Shown: positions 1-8,937, numbered from the stretch's first letter. The stretch is DNA of 64,000 bases from an uncultured Lachnospiraceae bacterium (GCA_947176065.1 CAMWPB010000014.1:1-64000); one strand, 5' to 3'. The notes: generated by a model not told the origin, from the sequence alone. Made by a program: numbers and translations.

Positions 1-1658
1 TCCCCGATTTCCAGATTCATTTCCCGGGCAACGGTATCCGTTATGAGAATACTGTTATCGTCGCACACACGGCCGCTTAACATATGAAACCATTTCGTAT
101 CATCCAACACATTTGCCGTGTATTCCTGTCCGTTTACCGTCACGCTCTGCATGGCAAGCTCATACTGCTCCACCACCGGGGAGTACCAGTTTATGACGCG
201 CTCGATCTCATCCATAGATACCCTCTGGTTTAAGGGCTGTATGCCCAGATCATGCTCCGCCACACTGAAGGAATTCATAAGCCCCTCTCCGTTTGGCCCA
301 AGCCACGCTCCCATGTGTCCGATTACGGAAAGAAAAACGGTGAGGATCATCGCAACCAGACACAGAGACATATATTTGTTCCGGTCCGCCAGCACTTCCC
401 TGACAGCGATATGAACCGGCAGACGGCGTCTGGAAAAAGGCGACCGTACTTTCACGGCGCTTCCCGTCTCCCGCAGCGTCTGCATCGGCGCGATATGGAG
501 AATCTTTCCTGTCTGTGTAAACACAACCGCCGCCAGAACCAGCATACATACCGCAAACGCACCAAGCAGAAGAAGATACGGTGTTTTTACCTCCACAAGC
601 ATTCCAGTGGAAGTCACCATTCCCTGTGCGATCCTCTCCGCCGTCTTTTTGCAGAAACCGGCGCCCAGAACCCGGCCCAGCAAGCCGCTTCCTCCGTAGA
701 GCGTCACATATACGCTGCGCAGAACGCTTCCCGAAAGTCCCATTGTCCGCAAGATAGCCATATCGCCCTTTTCCTGATTGATCACCAGCGTCAGGCTGTG
801 CCTGATCATGATCAGGCAGATCACAAAAAGCACCATTGAAAAGATCATGAGAAATCCCGATACAATATTTTGCAGTAAAAGCATATAGTTTAAAATGGAA
901 TCTTTTCGGTAAGTAAAATCCATATACCTTGCAAGTTCCGTATGCTCCTGCAGCTCTTCATAAAACTCCGTATCGGAAAAAGTACTCAACGGGTCTTTGG
1001 AAATATGAAACATCGCTCCGCTTCGCCCCAATACATCTATGGCCGCCGCATCCGCCATCGTCTGTAACATTTCCTCATAATCCGCACTGTTGACAAGAAA
1101 GCTTTTCATATCAATCATGGAACTGCCCATAAAGGCGTCTTCAAAATATCCGGCTACCGTAAACGCCTTTCTGCCGTTTGTACGGGATAAATTAAACTGA
1201 ATCGTGTCGCCGATGTGCACGCCAAACATACTTTCCATGGCAGGAGACACATAAATACTCCCCACTGAAATTTCTGACGGATTCATGCTCTCACCGTTCC
1301 GATTGATAAAACGGTAGGGAATCGTACCGTCATCCGCAATCAACTGACCTTCATTGTCGGAATGCATTCCGTTCACTTCATATCCGGCGAAAATGATTTC
1401 CTGCAAGGCAACGCGTTCCACATCATCGATCTGTTCTATCTGGGCAAGCAGTCTTTCCGGCTGTCCGCTCACCCATACCGTGAAATCGCCAAACCCAAGC
1501 CGGTCCATCTGCGCTTCCACGTCAGCCCTTCCGCTCGTATACAGTGTAACCGCAGAGAACAGACACAACGCGGCAGCGGCAATCATGAGGAATAGGGCGC
1601 ACACAGAAAATCTCTGCCGCTTCCATGCCGCCCCAAGGAGCATCTGATATTTTCCCAT
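1..1658 (-). CDS. FtsX-family ABC transporter permease (3' end outside window)
   Basis: This is the permease partner of the ATPase encoded just before it. About 552 residues are visible and the C-terminus runs off the left edge. Residues about 15-38 form an N-terminal membrane segment, followed by a large extracytoplasmic domain. A cluster of membrane helices follows that contains the conserved FtsX turn (NQEKGDMAILRTMG), and then a second helix block begins, so the protein has the duplicated FtsX-repeat layout. The ATG at 1658 sits one base after the ATPase stop, which implies translational coupling. Family knowledge: such ATPase/FtsX pairs handle antimicrobial-peptide resistance, lipoprotein handling or peptide export, but the substrate cannot be read from the sequence. 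Confidence 0.85.
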   Translation of the reverse strand, partial: MGKYQMLLGAAWKRQRFSVCALFLMIAAAALCLFSAVTLYTSGRADVEAQMDRLGFGDFTVWVSGQPERLLAQIEQIDDVERVALQEIIFAGYEVNGMHSDNEGQLIADDGTIPYRFINRNGESMNPSEISVGSIYVSPAMESMFGVHIGDTIQFNLSRTNGRKAFTVAGYFEDAFMGSSMIDMKSFLVNSADYEEMLQTMADAAAIDVLGRSGAMFHISKDPLSTFSDTEFYEELQEHTELARYMDFTYRKDSILNYMLLLQNIVSGFLMIFSMVLFVICLIMIRHSLTLVINQEKGDMAILRTMGLSGSVLRSVYVTLYGGSGLLGRVLGAGFCKKTAERIAQGMVTSTGMLVEVKTPYLLLLGAFAVCMLVLAAVVFTQTGKILHIAPMQTLRETGSAVKVRSPFSRRRLPVHIAVREVLADRNKYMSLCLVAMILTVFLSVIGHMGAWLGPNGEGLMNSFSVAEHDLGIQPLNQRVSMDEIERVINWYSPVVEQYELAMQSVTVNGQEYTANVLDDTKWFHMLSGRVCDDNSILITDTVAREMNLEIG

Positions 1659-1659
1659 A

Positions 1660-2427
1660 CTACCACCCCAGCCCTTCCAGCCACGCCGCCAGCTTCTTCT
1701 CCCGCGCCTCTTTCTCTTTCCCGTATTCCGACAATGTAAGCTCGGAAATCACCTGGCCATCCTCAATATAAATGATTCGGTTTCCCCGAAGCGCCGCCTC
1801 CTTATCGTGGGTCACAAGCAGAATCGTCTGCCCTTTTCCATGAAGGTCCGTGAACAGATTCAGCACTTCTTTCGTGTTGGCCTTATTCAGCGCCCCGGTA
1901 GGCTCATCCGCAAACAAAATGGCGGGATTTCCCATGACGGCTCTTGCCACCGCCGCTCTCTGCGCCTCTCCTCCCGACACCTGCGAAGGTAATCTGTCCG
2001 CCGCTTCCTGCAGATTCATCTGCGCCGCCAGCTCTCTAGCCCGTTTCCTTACGTCCTTTTCCTCCAGTCCGCTTCCAATCAGCCCCGACATGACGATATT
2101 CTCATAGAGCGTCAGATTACTCACCAGATGGGTCTTTTGAAAGACAAATCCGAATTTGTCGGCCCGAAGCTTTGTCAGCGCCTTTTCCGACGCACCCGTG
2201 ACTGGCTGATCACCACAGACTACGGTTCCTCCCGTGGCCTGTTCCATCCCGCTCAGACAATATAACAGCGTGGATTTCCCGGAACCGGAGGTTCCCATGA
2301 TCACGGTAAAATCTCCCTCATAAATATCAATCGTAATCTCATTTAAAACCTTCGTTTCCCCAAAGGTCTTCACGATATTTTTTCCTGAAATAACAGAGGT
2401 TTTCACCTTTGTACGATCCATGGCCAT
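1660..2427 (-). CDS. ABC transporter ATP-binding protein, LolD/MacB type
   Basis: Cytoplasmic ATPase of 255 residues that powers the FtsX-type permease encoded immediately downstream. Visible motifs: Walker A GTSGSGKST at residues 45-53, Q-loop near residue 97 (VFQKTH), signature VSGGEAQR near 150, Walker B ILFADEPTG near 170 and the switch histidine in VTHD near 207. This motif set matches the LolD/MacB/YxdL branch. It overlaps the end of the LysE-type gene by 25 bp. Either of two ATG codons (2427 or 2421) can serve; the AAGGAG ribosome site is better spaced for the second. The last 30 residues are a charged tail beyond the usual ATPase core. Confidence 0.93.
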   Translation of the reverse strand: MAMDRTKVKTSVISGKNIVKTFGETKVLNEITIDIYEGDFTVIMGTSGSGKSTLLYCLSGMEQATGGTVVCGDQPVTGASEKALTKLRADKFGFVFQKTHLVSNLTLYENIVMSGLIGSGLEEKDVRKRARELAAQMNLQEAADRLPSQVSGGEAQRAAVARAVMGNPAILFADEPTGALNKANTKEVLNLFTDLHGKGQTILLVTHDKEAALRGNRIIYIEDGQVISELTLSEYGKEKEAREKKLAAWLEGLGW

Positions 2428-3035
2428 ACACTCCTTATCATCATAACAATTCCGAATATCATCATAAAACTGCCTAATATTTTATTAAGCCACTTATAAA
2501 TCCGGTCAGTGATCCTCTCACGAAACAGAGAGACACCGCCGCTTAATCCAAGCCACCATCCAAGCGTCCCGGCAAGAATCCCCAGAACCAATCCTGCGCC
2601 TTCCACGACACCTACATTGCCATCTATCTCAAATGCCGCAAAGGCAATCATAAAGGAGAGAATCGTCGCCGGATTCATCACCGCCGTCCCAAAGGAACTC
2701 AGGAAACAAAAACATAAATTTTCTTTCGTCTCCTGTGCCCCGGAGGGTTTCTCTTTTTTGCGCAAAATCGAAATTCCCAGAACAACAATGAATACGCCGC
2801 CCACAATCTGAAATATGTTCTGATACGCTGTCAGAAAATCAGAGATCGCTGCAATCCCAAATATCCCCACCGCAGCGTAGAGCAAATCCGCCGCGGAAGA
2901 CCCGGCTCCCGTCAAAAAACCGGCAATAAATCCCTTTTCCAGTGTCCGCTGGATTGTCAGCGCACCGATTGCACCCGCAGGAACACCAAAGATCAATCCG
3001 ATCAAAATACCTTTAACCACATACTCCCATATCAT
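2403..3035 (-). CDS. LysE/RhtB-family amino-acid exporter
   Basis: A 210-residue membrane protein with about six hydrophobic segments. The N-terminus has the family signature region (FGVPAGAIGALTIQRTLEKG), and a conserved NPAT motif lies near residue 121. These features identify the LysE/RhtB/CadD superfamily, whose members export amino acids or small ions. The substrate is unknown here. The start has an AAGGAG site eight bases upstream. The gene overlaps both neighbours (DUF3737 gene by 23 bp and the ATPase by 25 bp), so it is part of a tightly packed operon running from the PaaK-like ligase to the FtsX permease. Confidence 0.85.
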   Translation of the reverse strand: MIWEYVVKGILIGLIFGVPAGAIGALTIQRTLEKGFIAGFLTGAGSSAADLLYAAVGIFGIAAISDFLTAYQNIFQIVGGVFIVVLGISILRKKEKPSGAQETKENLCFCFLSSFGTAVMNPATILSFMIAFAAFEIDGNVGVVEGAGLVLGILAGTLGWWLGLSGGVSLFRERITDRIYKWLNKILGSFMMIFGIVMMIRSVWPWIVQR

Positions 3036-3900
3036 CTGCCGGCTCCTTCATCTCATTGCGGATTACCACTTTTCCGTTACATTCCATAACAGGATCCTCC
3101 CACACCAGTTCGCCCACACTGTCCACAAAGATCACGCCGGACTTCGGATTCTTGATGGAGATCACGTCGCCGCTAATTTCGGCTTCCACGTCGGAATACT
3201 CAAAGGACAGATCCGCCTCCTCCATGGTGCAGTTGATCAATTTCAAATCCTTGCAGTAACACAAAGGCTGCGTACCGATGATTTTGCAGTTGATTAAAGT
3301 AAGCCCTTCCGAAAACCAGCCAAGGTACTCGCCCTTGATCACGGAGTCTCTCACCGTCACATTCCTGCTGTGCCAGAAGGCGTCTTTTGTGTCAAACTCG
3401 CAGTCCGCGATCTCAAGATTCTGCATGTACTGGAAGGAATATTTTCCTTTCATCTTCACATTCTTTAAGGTCACGTCTTTGCTGTCAAAGAAAAGATATT
3501 CCGAGGTAATCTCCGTGTCCTCCAAATGAATGCCCTGCGATTTCCAGCCAAATTCCAGCGAATCAACTTTACATCCTTTCAGGGAAATATTTTTGCATTC
3601 CCGCACCGCTTTGATGCCGCCCAAAGTGCTGTCCGTGATCTCCCCGTCCTCCGCATACCATATGGCCGCACGGGTAAGCTCATCCATGGTTGATTCCTGC
3701 ATGGTGAATTTTCTGACATGCCACAGCGGATAGCGGAGTGAAAAACTGCAGCTATGCAGGTTCACATCCCTGGCTTCTTTTAACACGGATTCTCCGTCCG
3801 CAGGCCCTGCGAAAACGCAATCGTTTACATCCGCGCTTTTCAGATTATATAGTGCCCGTTCCTCGTCAAATTTCTTTCCATTTACTGTCTCTCTTATCAT
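3013..3900 (-). CDS. DUF3737-family right-handed beta-helix-like protein
   Basis: A 295-residue protein built of short repeating units of about 20 residues that alternate small hydrophobic positions with Asn/Cys/Asp (for example LKLINCTMEE, LTLINCKIIG, VTVRDSVIKG), as expected for a parallel beta-helix. I recognise it as DUF3737 (a domain of unknown function). The start at 3900 is chosen because AAGGCGGG lies five bases upstream; an in-frame start 21 bases earlier would lie inside the previous gene's end. No signal peptide is visible, so it is probably cytoplasmic. It sits between the PaaK-like ligase and the LysE-type exporter. No function can be assigned. Confidence 0.8.
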   Translation of the reverse strand: MIRETVNGKKFDEERALYNLKSADVNDCVFAGPADGESVLKEARDVNLHSCSFSLRYPLWHVRKFTMQESTMDELTRAAIWYAEDGEITDSTLGGIKAVRECKNISLKGCKVDSLEFGWKSQGIHLEDTEITSEYLFFDSKDVTLKNVKMKGKYSFQYMQNLEIADCEFDTKDAFWHSRNVTVRDSVIKGEYLGWFSEGLTLINCKIIGTQPLCYCKDLKLINCTMEEADLSFEYSDVEAEISGDVISIKNPKSGVIFVDSVGELVWEDPVMECNGKVVIRNEMKEPADDMGVCG

Positions 3901-3901
3901 A

Positions 3902-5269
3902 TTAACCCGCCTTTCTGTCATTCATCTTTTTTACAATTAACGGTTTCTTGCCGGTATCAGGGTCCGGTACAATGGTTTCCACAAAACAGACCTCATAAGA
4001 AATATTTTCCAGTGCCTTATCCGTCAACAACGGTTCCAGAATACTCTCTATACCATGTATGATTCTTTCTTTTGAAGCATTTTTTGAGGTCTCGGCCATA
4101 ATCTGAAACGATTTGTCCGAAGTCTGTACGAACTGGTAATCTTTTAACCCATCCACACAGATTCCCTCCACGGACAGCGGATGAATAAATTCCTCCCGAC
4201 CGTCCGCCTTCCGAAACCACATCTCATCCTCGTTCCTGCACAGAAGAACCTCCGCCCTTGAAAAACCGTAAGGATCGTCCGGCAGTCTCTTTTTCGGCTT
4301 CAAGGTATCTGTCAGGTGATATCGGATCAATGGCTGTGCGAAATTGTAAAGACAGGTAAGGTACATTTCTCCATCCTCGACCTCTATGACATTCATGTCG
4401 TCAAACAGAACCATACCGTCTCCCGCTTTCTCTTCGAGCCCAAGCGCAAGGGACTCGCTGGAACCGTAAAAATTGATCACCGGACATTTGAAGGTATCCT
4501 CCAGAAACTGCCGCAATCCCGCCGAGAGCGGCTCGCCGCAGGAAATAACTCTCCTGACATGATTCGGCACTTTTCCCGCCTGCACCTGCTCCGCCATCAA
4601 TTTAATGGCGGAGGGATATCCGATTACAATATTGGGATCAAACTTCCTCACCTTCTGGTTTCCCTTTTCAATGGGCTCATTGATATCCAGATATTCCTGA
4701 CTGGCATGCAGCCCCGTAATGCCGTCTCCCACCGCCATGGCTCCCGCGTAGCGTCCGTCTGTGGCGGCAATGTATAAGATTCTCGGCTTTCCGGCAAGGA
4801 GCTTTAAAATATCGATCATGCCCATTCCCCACAAAGCCCCTCTGATAATGCCGAGAAGCATCTGCCCCCACGCTTTGTCATCATAGACAAAGTATCTGGG
4901 TACGCCCGTGCTGCCCGATGAGTGAATAATATGATATCTGCCGAGATAATTTTCCGATTTCGAAGCGGGGCTCTCGTCAAACCTTCGGAGTTTTTCCTGC
5001 CTGATCTCCGCATCTGTCACCAGCTCATCATAATTCTGCATCAACAGTTCTTTGTCGATCACCGGGAATTGTTTTAATGGCACATCGTCAATATTTTCTT
5101 CCGAAATACCCGCCTGCGCAAATGTTTGGCGGTAGTATGCGGAATGCTGATAAGCATGGTGCAGCAGCTTCCTCAACTTTTTATCCTGAAGCATTTTTAT
5201 CTGCTCTTCACTTTTTGCGGTATTTCTCTTAAGCTGGTATAAATCCCATAACAAGCGTATATATCTCAT
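3902..5269 (-). CDS. PaaK/CapK-like adenylate-forming enzyme (phenylacetate-CoA ligase family)
   Basis: A 455-residue member of the adenylate-forming superfamily. Seen: the phosphate-binding loop SSGSTGVPR at residues 117-125, the NFYGSSES motif near 265 and the RYHLTDTL ribose-binding motif near 325. These match the phenylacetate-CoA ligase (PaaK) / CapK branch, which activates a carboxylic acid with ATP and often passes it to CoA or another carrier. No phenylacetate pathway genes are nearby, so the substrate is open. GAGGTAAAAT precedes the ATG at 5269. It appears to be the first gene of the leftward operon that ends with the FtsX permease. Confidence 0.82.
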   Translation of the reverse strand: MRYIRLLWDLYQLKRNTAKSEEQIKMLQDKKLRKLLHHAYQHSAYYRQTFAQAGISEENIDDVPLKQFPVIDKELLMQNYDELVTDAEIRQEKLRRFDESPASKSENYLGRYHIIHSSGSTGVPRYFVYDDKAWGQMLLGIIRGALWGMGMIDILKLLAGKPRILYIAATDGRYAGAMAVGDGITGLHASQEYLDINEPIEKGNQKVRKFDPNIVIGYPSAIKLMAEQVQAGKVPNHVRRVISCGEPLSAGLRQFLEDTFKCPVINFYGSSESLALGLEEKAGDGMVLFDDMNVIEVEDGEMYLTCLYNFAQPLIRYHLTDTLKPKKRLPDDPYGFSRAEVLLCRNEDEMWFRKADGREEFIHPLSVEGICVDGLKDYQFVQTSDKSFQIMAETSKNASKERIIHGIESILEPLLTDKALENISYEVCFVETIVPDPDTGKKPLIVKKMNDRKAG

Positions 5270-5336
5270 ATTTTACCTCACATTACCGTTTGCTGCCGCC
5301 TCATCCGTTTGCCGCATTCCGCCCTCTTTCATGCAT

Positions 5337-6476
5337 TCAGGAATCAAAGAGCGTAAAGGCATAACTTTTGTCGTAGTCTTCCCTGTGATAATATTCTGCC
5401 GTAAGTGCGGACTGATCAAATACGACGCTCCACTCCGTCGATTCAAATTCTCCGAAATTCCCTTTGCTGACACTGGCCAGCGCGTCCCTCACCTGTCCGC
5501 TGTCCATGGACGGCCTTTCTTTCAGCGTCTGCTCCAGTATCTCAAACCTCGTGTGTGACTGACTGGTTCCGATACCGTTTTTCTCGCCCTCAGACAGATA
5601 GAAATTTGTGAGAACCGGCGTCTCGATCACGTTCATCTCGTTATCCACATACTCGATGGCCACGCTTTTTCCCGTACCGTCCGCAATTGCGAGATGTATC
5701 ATGTATCCCATGGATGCGTGAAAATCATACTGTCCCAACAGTTCCACCGCCTCATCCACACTGGCCGCCCGGTTTAACAGCAGCCGGATCGCCGTCGTCG
5801 TGGTGATATCCGGCTTCTCCGTATTCTGGGAAATGGTGTCTCCATCCTGAATCATATTCACAGACACGCAGAGTCCCTTTTCATTCATGCCGTCCAAAGG
5901 CGCATAAAGCGCGGCCACAGTCAGCATTTCATCACTTAAAAAGTGTGAGGCAAGTCCGGCGCCCTGTCGGATAAAATCCACGTTCACAGTGGAGAAAGAG
6001 GCATATCCGCTTAACGGATAGGAAACCACCATCAAGGCGTCGCACTTGTTCCAGTCAAAATTGCGTCCGAAATAGTAACCGCCCCCGGTATTCTCCACCG
6101 AGATCGTACTGCACCCGAAGGCATCCCCTTCAAAGGACAATCCCTCTGCACTGCCAAGCATGGTTCCCGTCAGAAACTGCAGCACCTCCCGGTCTGACTC
6201 CGCACCGCCCTGATTTAAGAAGGCTTCCAATCCGTCATCACCCTCAAAGCGGACTGCGGAGAACCCGGATTCCAGTTCTGTAACCGCGGAACCGACCGCA
6301 ATATATTCCACCTGCTCCCGCGCCCCACTCTGCGTTTCCTGTGTCTCCTCTGAATCGGACGCAATACCGCTCTTATCCATTACCTCCTGTCGATCCACGG
6401 ATGTAAAATGATAGCCACATCCTGACAGCCACAGAGCAGATATAAAAACGCCGATGCACAGCTTTGTTTTACTCAT
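5337..6476 (-). CDS. Lipoprotein linear-amide C-N hydrolase (choloylglycine hydrolase / penicillin acylase type)
   Basis: A 379-residue exported lipoprotein: an N-terminal hydrophobic segment ends in lipobox LSGC with Cys20. The catalytic core is of the N-terminal-nucleophile type: FGCST places a candidate nucleophile at Cys122, followed by GRNFDW with the conserved Arg and Asp141. Because the cysteine is internal, activity would require cleavage before Cys122, as in acid-ceramidase-like relatives; in bile-salt hydrolases the Cys follows Met1. This group hydrolyses amides such as conjugated bile salts, penicillins or acyl-homoserine lactones. The substrate is not deducible. Ribosome site GAGGAAGCAGT precedes the ATG. 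It lies downstream of the cyclophilin-like lipoprotein gene and may be cotranscribed. Confidence 0.82.
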   Translation of the reverse strand: MSKTKLCIGVFISALWLSGCGYHFTSVDRQEVMDKSGIASDSEETQETQSGAREQVEYIAVGSAVTELESGFSAVRFEGDDGLEAFLNQGGAESDREVLQFLTGTMLGSAEGLSFEGDAFGCSTISVENTGGGYYFGRNFDWNKCDALMVVSYPLSGYASFSTVNVDFIRQGAGLASHFLSDEMLTVAALYAPLDGMNEKGLCVSVNMIQDGDTISQNTEKPDITTTTAIRLLLNRAASVDEAVELLGQYDFHASMGYMIHLAIADGTGKSVAIEYVDNEMNVIETPVLTNFYLSEGEKNGIGTSQSHTRFEILEQTLKERPSMDSGQVRDALASVSKGNFGEFESTEWSVVFDQSALTAEYYHREDYDKSYAFTLFDS

Positions 6477-6528
6477 ACTGCTTCCTCATTCTTTTCACGG
6501 TTTTCATCCTGTTATCCTGCACTCTCTC

Positions 6529-7155
6529 TTACTCAGTCACGCGAACCGGGATCACAAGGCAGTCCCAATCCCGTAGCGGCTCATTGTTTCTCACCGCATC
6601 TACAAGCCCATCTGTGGTTGTGAGCGTGCCGACCTTCGTATAATCTCCCTCGATCTGCGCATCCTGATAGAACAAAATAACCCGGTTCGGATAGGAGTAA
6701 TAAAGTTCTCCCGCCTTTTCTTCCGTATAGTGCTGCGCATCATCCGGAATTTCATATCTGCTGGGAATATCATAGAACTGCAAAACTTCTTCATTCTCAT
6801 AATCTTCGTAGGTATAGATCGGCAGATTATATTCTCCGCGCGCCGCAAAATCCGCAAGTGTTGCCGCCGTGTCATTGTCCTCCAGCTCTACCGTATAAAT
6901 CGGGCCGTCATAACCAAACTGCATCGTCATACCCGGCATGTCATTCGAGGAGCTCTCTGCGGATGCAGATTCCGTATCCGCTGCATCGGTATCCGCCTCT
7001 GCCTCTGTCTGCACAGACGACCCGGAAGCGTCGTCTCCCTCGATCACCTCTCTGGGCGGTTCGGCAGGAGCAGCCTCTTCTCTTCCGCATCCGGTCAATA
7101 AACTGCCTGTCAATAATCCACATGCTAAAAGTGTCGCTATCATCTTTCTTTTCAT
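6529..7155 (-). CDS. Cyclophilin-like-fold lipoprotein
   Basis: A 208-residue lipoprotein whose signal peptide ends in LTGC. A Ser/Asp/Glu-rich linker (to about residue 80) follows, then a domain of about 120 residues with the pattern of the cyclophilin-like fold family: TVELEDNDTAATLADF at the start, LYYSYPNRVILFYQD in the middle and a final YTKVGTLTTTDGLVDAV. The family (Cyclophil_like2) often occurs with flavodoxins, aldo/keto reductases and alcohol dehydrogenases in Clostridia; its role is poorly defined. The start at 7155 has GGAGG eight bases upstream, better than an alternative 18 bases earlier. It is divergent from the MerR gene, with a regulatory region between them. Confidence 0.78.
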   Translation of the reverse strand: MKRKMIATLLACGLLTGSLLTGCGREEAAPAEPPREVIEGDDASGSSVQTEAEADTDAADTESASAESSSNDMPGMTMQFGYDGPIYTVELEDNDTAATLADFAARGEYNLPIYTYEDYENEEVLQFYDIPSRYEIPDDAQHYTEEKAGELYYSYPNRVILFYQDAQIEGDYTKVGTLTTTDGLVDAVRNNEPLRDWDCLVIPVRVTE

Positions 7156-7204
7156 CGTATTAACCTCCATCATTGTTTTTTGTGTGTTTTGTTTTGATGA
7201 TTGT

Positions 7205-7233
7205 ATTGTAACAAGACTCCTTTTGTTGCAGAA
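7205..7233 (-). promoter_or_regulatory. Proximal promoter of the cyclophilin-like lipoprotein gene
   Basis: Reading the minus strand: -35 TTCTGC (7233-7228), 17-bp spacer, extended -10 TGTTACAAT (hexamer TACAAT at 7210-7205). An AGACT / AGTCT inverted pair surrounds the -35 and the spacer. The upstream 19 bases are almost identical to the element in front of the alcohol dehydrogenase gene near 11210-11228. The promoter assignment is inference from hexamers and spacing. Confidence 0.5.
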
Positions 7234-7302
7234 GTCTCGTTTCGTTCACGAGTCCAAACCCGAAGGTATATACTTCTACATTCCCCCATTTCCTTTCTTT
7301 TC

Positions 7303-7355
7303 TTGTGCCATATCCTTGTTTGTGCTATAATCCAATAGTATCAGCCGGTTGATAC
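7303..7355 (+). promoter_or_regulatory. Promoter of the merR-family gene with downstream operator-like palindrome
   Basis: Plus strand: -35 TTGTGC (7303-7308), 17-bp spacer, extended -10 TGCTATAAT (hexamer 7326-7331). Immediately downstream, GTATCAGCCGGTTGATAC (7338-7355) is an 18-bp palindrome with a single mismatched pair, placed where a repressor would block the start of transcription. This is a candidate autoregulatory site. Confidence 0.5.
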
Positions 7356-7360
7356 AACCG

Positions 7361-7391
7361 ATTATATGATCCGATAGTAACTACCGGTCAA
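7361..7391 (-). promoter_or_regulatory. MerR-type promoter: 19-bp spacer with central dyad
   Basis: On the minus strand, -35 TTGACC (7391-7386) and -10 TATAAT (7366-7361) are separated by 19 bp. The dyad CCGATAGTAACTACCGG (plus strand, 7371-7387) is centred in this spacer and matches itself at 7 of 8 paired positions. An overlong spacer with an operator centred in it is the hallmark of MerR-family target promoters, and a MerR gene starts 59 bp away on the other strand. It would drive the lipoprotein/hydrolase genes to the left. Confidence 0.6.
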
Positions 7392-7449
7392 TAGGATATG
7401 CTCGAAAAAAGTATGAATTTTGTGTGAACACACAGGGAGAGATTTCACG

Positions 7450-7848
7450 ATGTATACGATGATGCAAGTCTGCCGAGAAACGAATATGACCTACCAGACA
7501 CTGAAATTTTACTGTAACGAGGGTCTTGTCCCCAATGTCAAGCGCGACAGCAACAACCGCCGTATTTTCGATGCGAATGATGTAGAATGGATCAACAGCC
7601 TGATCTGTCTGAAAAAATGCGGTATGAGTATTCAGGAAATGAAAGATTATCTTGATTTGTGTCTGCAAGGGGAATCTACGATTCCCCAGCGCAAGGAAAT
7701 GTTAGCCGTAAAGCAGGAAGCCCTGCGTTCTTCTATTAAGGAGTTGGAAGACAGCATTGCATTTATCGACTGGAAGCAGAATTTTTATGACGAGGTGCTC
7801 TCCGGCAAGCGGCCGTATACCAGCAATCTGATCAGGGTGGAAGAATAA
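7450..7848 (+). CDS. MerR-family transcriptional regulator
   Basis: A 132-residue protein. The N-terminal part (residues 1-70) is a MerR winged helix-turn-helix: MQVCRETNMTYQTLKFYCNEGLV followed by the RRIFDANDVEWI wing/helix. Residues about 75-115 form the antiparallel coiled coil for dimerisation. The short C-terminus (KQNFYDEVLSGKRPYTSNLI) has no recognisable large effector domain. The start at 7450 is chosen because GGGAGAG lies eight bases upstream; an in-frame ATG at 7420 lacks this. It is divergent from the cyclophilin-like lipoprotein gene. Relatives in Clostridia regulate aldehyde/alcohol stress genes; the nearby alcohol dehydrogenase fits, but that link is inference. Confidence 0.88.
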   Translation: MYTMMQVCRETNMTYQTLKFYCNEGLVPNVKRDSNNRRIFDANDVEWINSLICLKKCGMSIQEMKDYLDLCLQGESTIPQRKEMLAVKQEALRSSIKELEDSIAFIDWKQNFYDEVLSGKRPYTSNLIRVEE

Positions 7849-7866
7849 ACTTCTGCCTTTTTTGAT

Positions 7867-8937
7867 TTATATTTGTTTGCCGCTCTTCCACAGCCAGACC
7901 AGCCCGTTATAAATGTACTGCATGGCCGCCTCGCCATTGTGCGCATTCCCTTCCTGAACCCGGTATGCCAGATTGCCGTCCTCTTCATTATCCGCCTCAA
8001 TAAAGATACCTCCCGGCGCCTCCAGCATTGCCTGAATCTGACGGGAAAACGCGGAATAATCAAAATCCTCCGTACCGGACATGGCATAGATAAAGAAATC
8101 CTCCGGGCCGTATCCAGAATTGGTCACAATACGCTCCATATACGATCCGTCCGATGTCAGATCGCCGCTGGACGGCAAAAAGTAGCGAAAATACGGCAGA
8201 CAATATTCAAACGTATGCCAGGTGGCAACAGAACCCATGGAAAAACCGCAGAAAGCCCGATGATCGCGGGAACTCTCCAACTCTCCGGGGGATATTCCTT
8301 TCGCGTAAGTGCTGTATTTTCCCTCCACTGCCGGAATCAGATCATTTAGCAGTTCATTGTGATAATTATCCGTCAGCCGGAGTTCCAGACCGTAGTCGTC
8401 GCTGTCGTTGGGACTTTCATTATTGAATGTCGGACAGACGATTATTACCGGCTCCATACCGCCGTCCTGTATGGCATGATCCACCACATTCTTAAATACA
8501 TTCGGACTCTCCGGCGTACCAAGATAAGTAGTCTCATTGGCCCACCCGCCATGCATCAGATAAAACACATTATACTGCTCATCTTCGGAATACCCGTATG
8601 GCAGATAGACATAGGCAGTCTTCGTAAGCTGTTTTGTACGCTCCTCATAGCTGAACGATTCATATGTCGTATACTCCAGCCGCTCCAACGTTCCCTGCTC
8701 AGATGCCGCGGAATAATAATCATTCGGGATTTGAAACGGTGTATCGGGAATACGGGCCGCACTCTCATCTTGCCCCATAACCGTCACACCTTTCTGTTCC
8801 GATGAAGTCGTTTCTCCATTTGCGTTCGCTTCACCCGCCTCGGAAACTTCAATATGATCCGCCGATTTTCTTTGCTCTCCACACGCGGTACAAACCGCCA
8901 AAGACATCGTCAAAGTCAGTAACATTATTTTTTTCAT
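7867..8937 (-). CDS. Lipoprotein esterase, esterase-D / feruloyl-esterase (CE1-like) family
   Basis: A 356-residue lipoprotein with a lipobox ending at Cys19 and a low-complexity linker to about residue 60. The alpha/beta-hydrolase domain shows YVYLPYGY near 110, the oxyanion region FYLMHGG (125-131), the nucleophile elbow GFSMGS with Ser233 and a late His in NAHNGEAA near 333. This matches secreted esterases related to carbohydrate-esterase family 1, which remove acyl groups such as feruloyl or acetyl from polysaccharides. It is converging with the MerR gene, with only 18 bp between the stop codons. A second, unrelated esterase lipoprotein is encoded 17 bp upstream, implying one operon with the alcohol dehydrogenase. 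Confidence 0.83.
   Translation of the reverse strand: MKKIMLLTLTMSLAVCTACGEQRKSADHIEVSEAGEANANGETTSSEQKGVTVMGQDESAARIPDTPFQIPNDYYSAASEQGTLERLEYTTYESFSYEERTKQLTKTAYVYLPYGYSEDEQYNVFYLMHGGWANETTYLGTPESPNVFKNVVDHAIQDGGMEPVIIVCPTFNNESPNDSDDYGLELRLTDNYHNELLNDLIPAVEGKYSTYAKGISPGELESSRDHRAFCGFSMGSVATWHTFEYCLPYFRYFLPSSGDLTSDGSYMERIVTNSGYGPEDFFIYAMSGTEDFDYSAFSRQIQAMLEAPGGIFIEADNEEDGNLAYRVQEGNAHNGEAAMQYIYNGLVWLWKSGKQI

Noticed and set aside
252..839. 195-residue open frame on the plus strand
   Set aside because: It is antisense to the FtsX permease gene; its composition (rich in His/Arg/Gln) is typical of a shadow frame.
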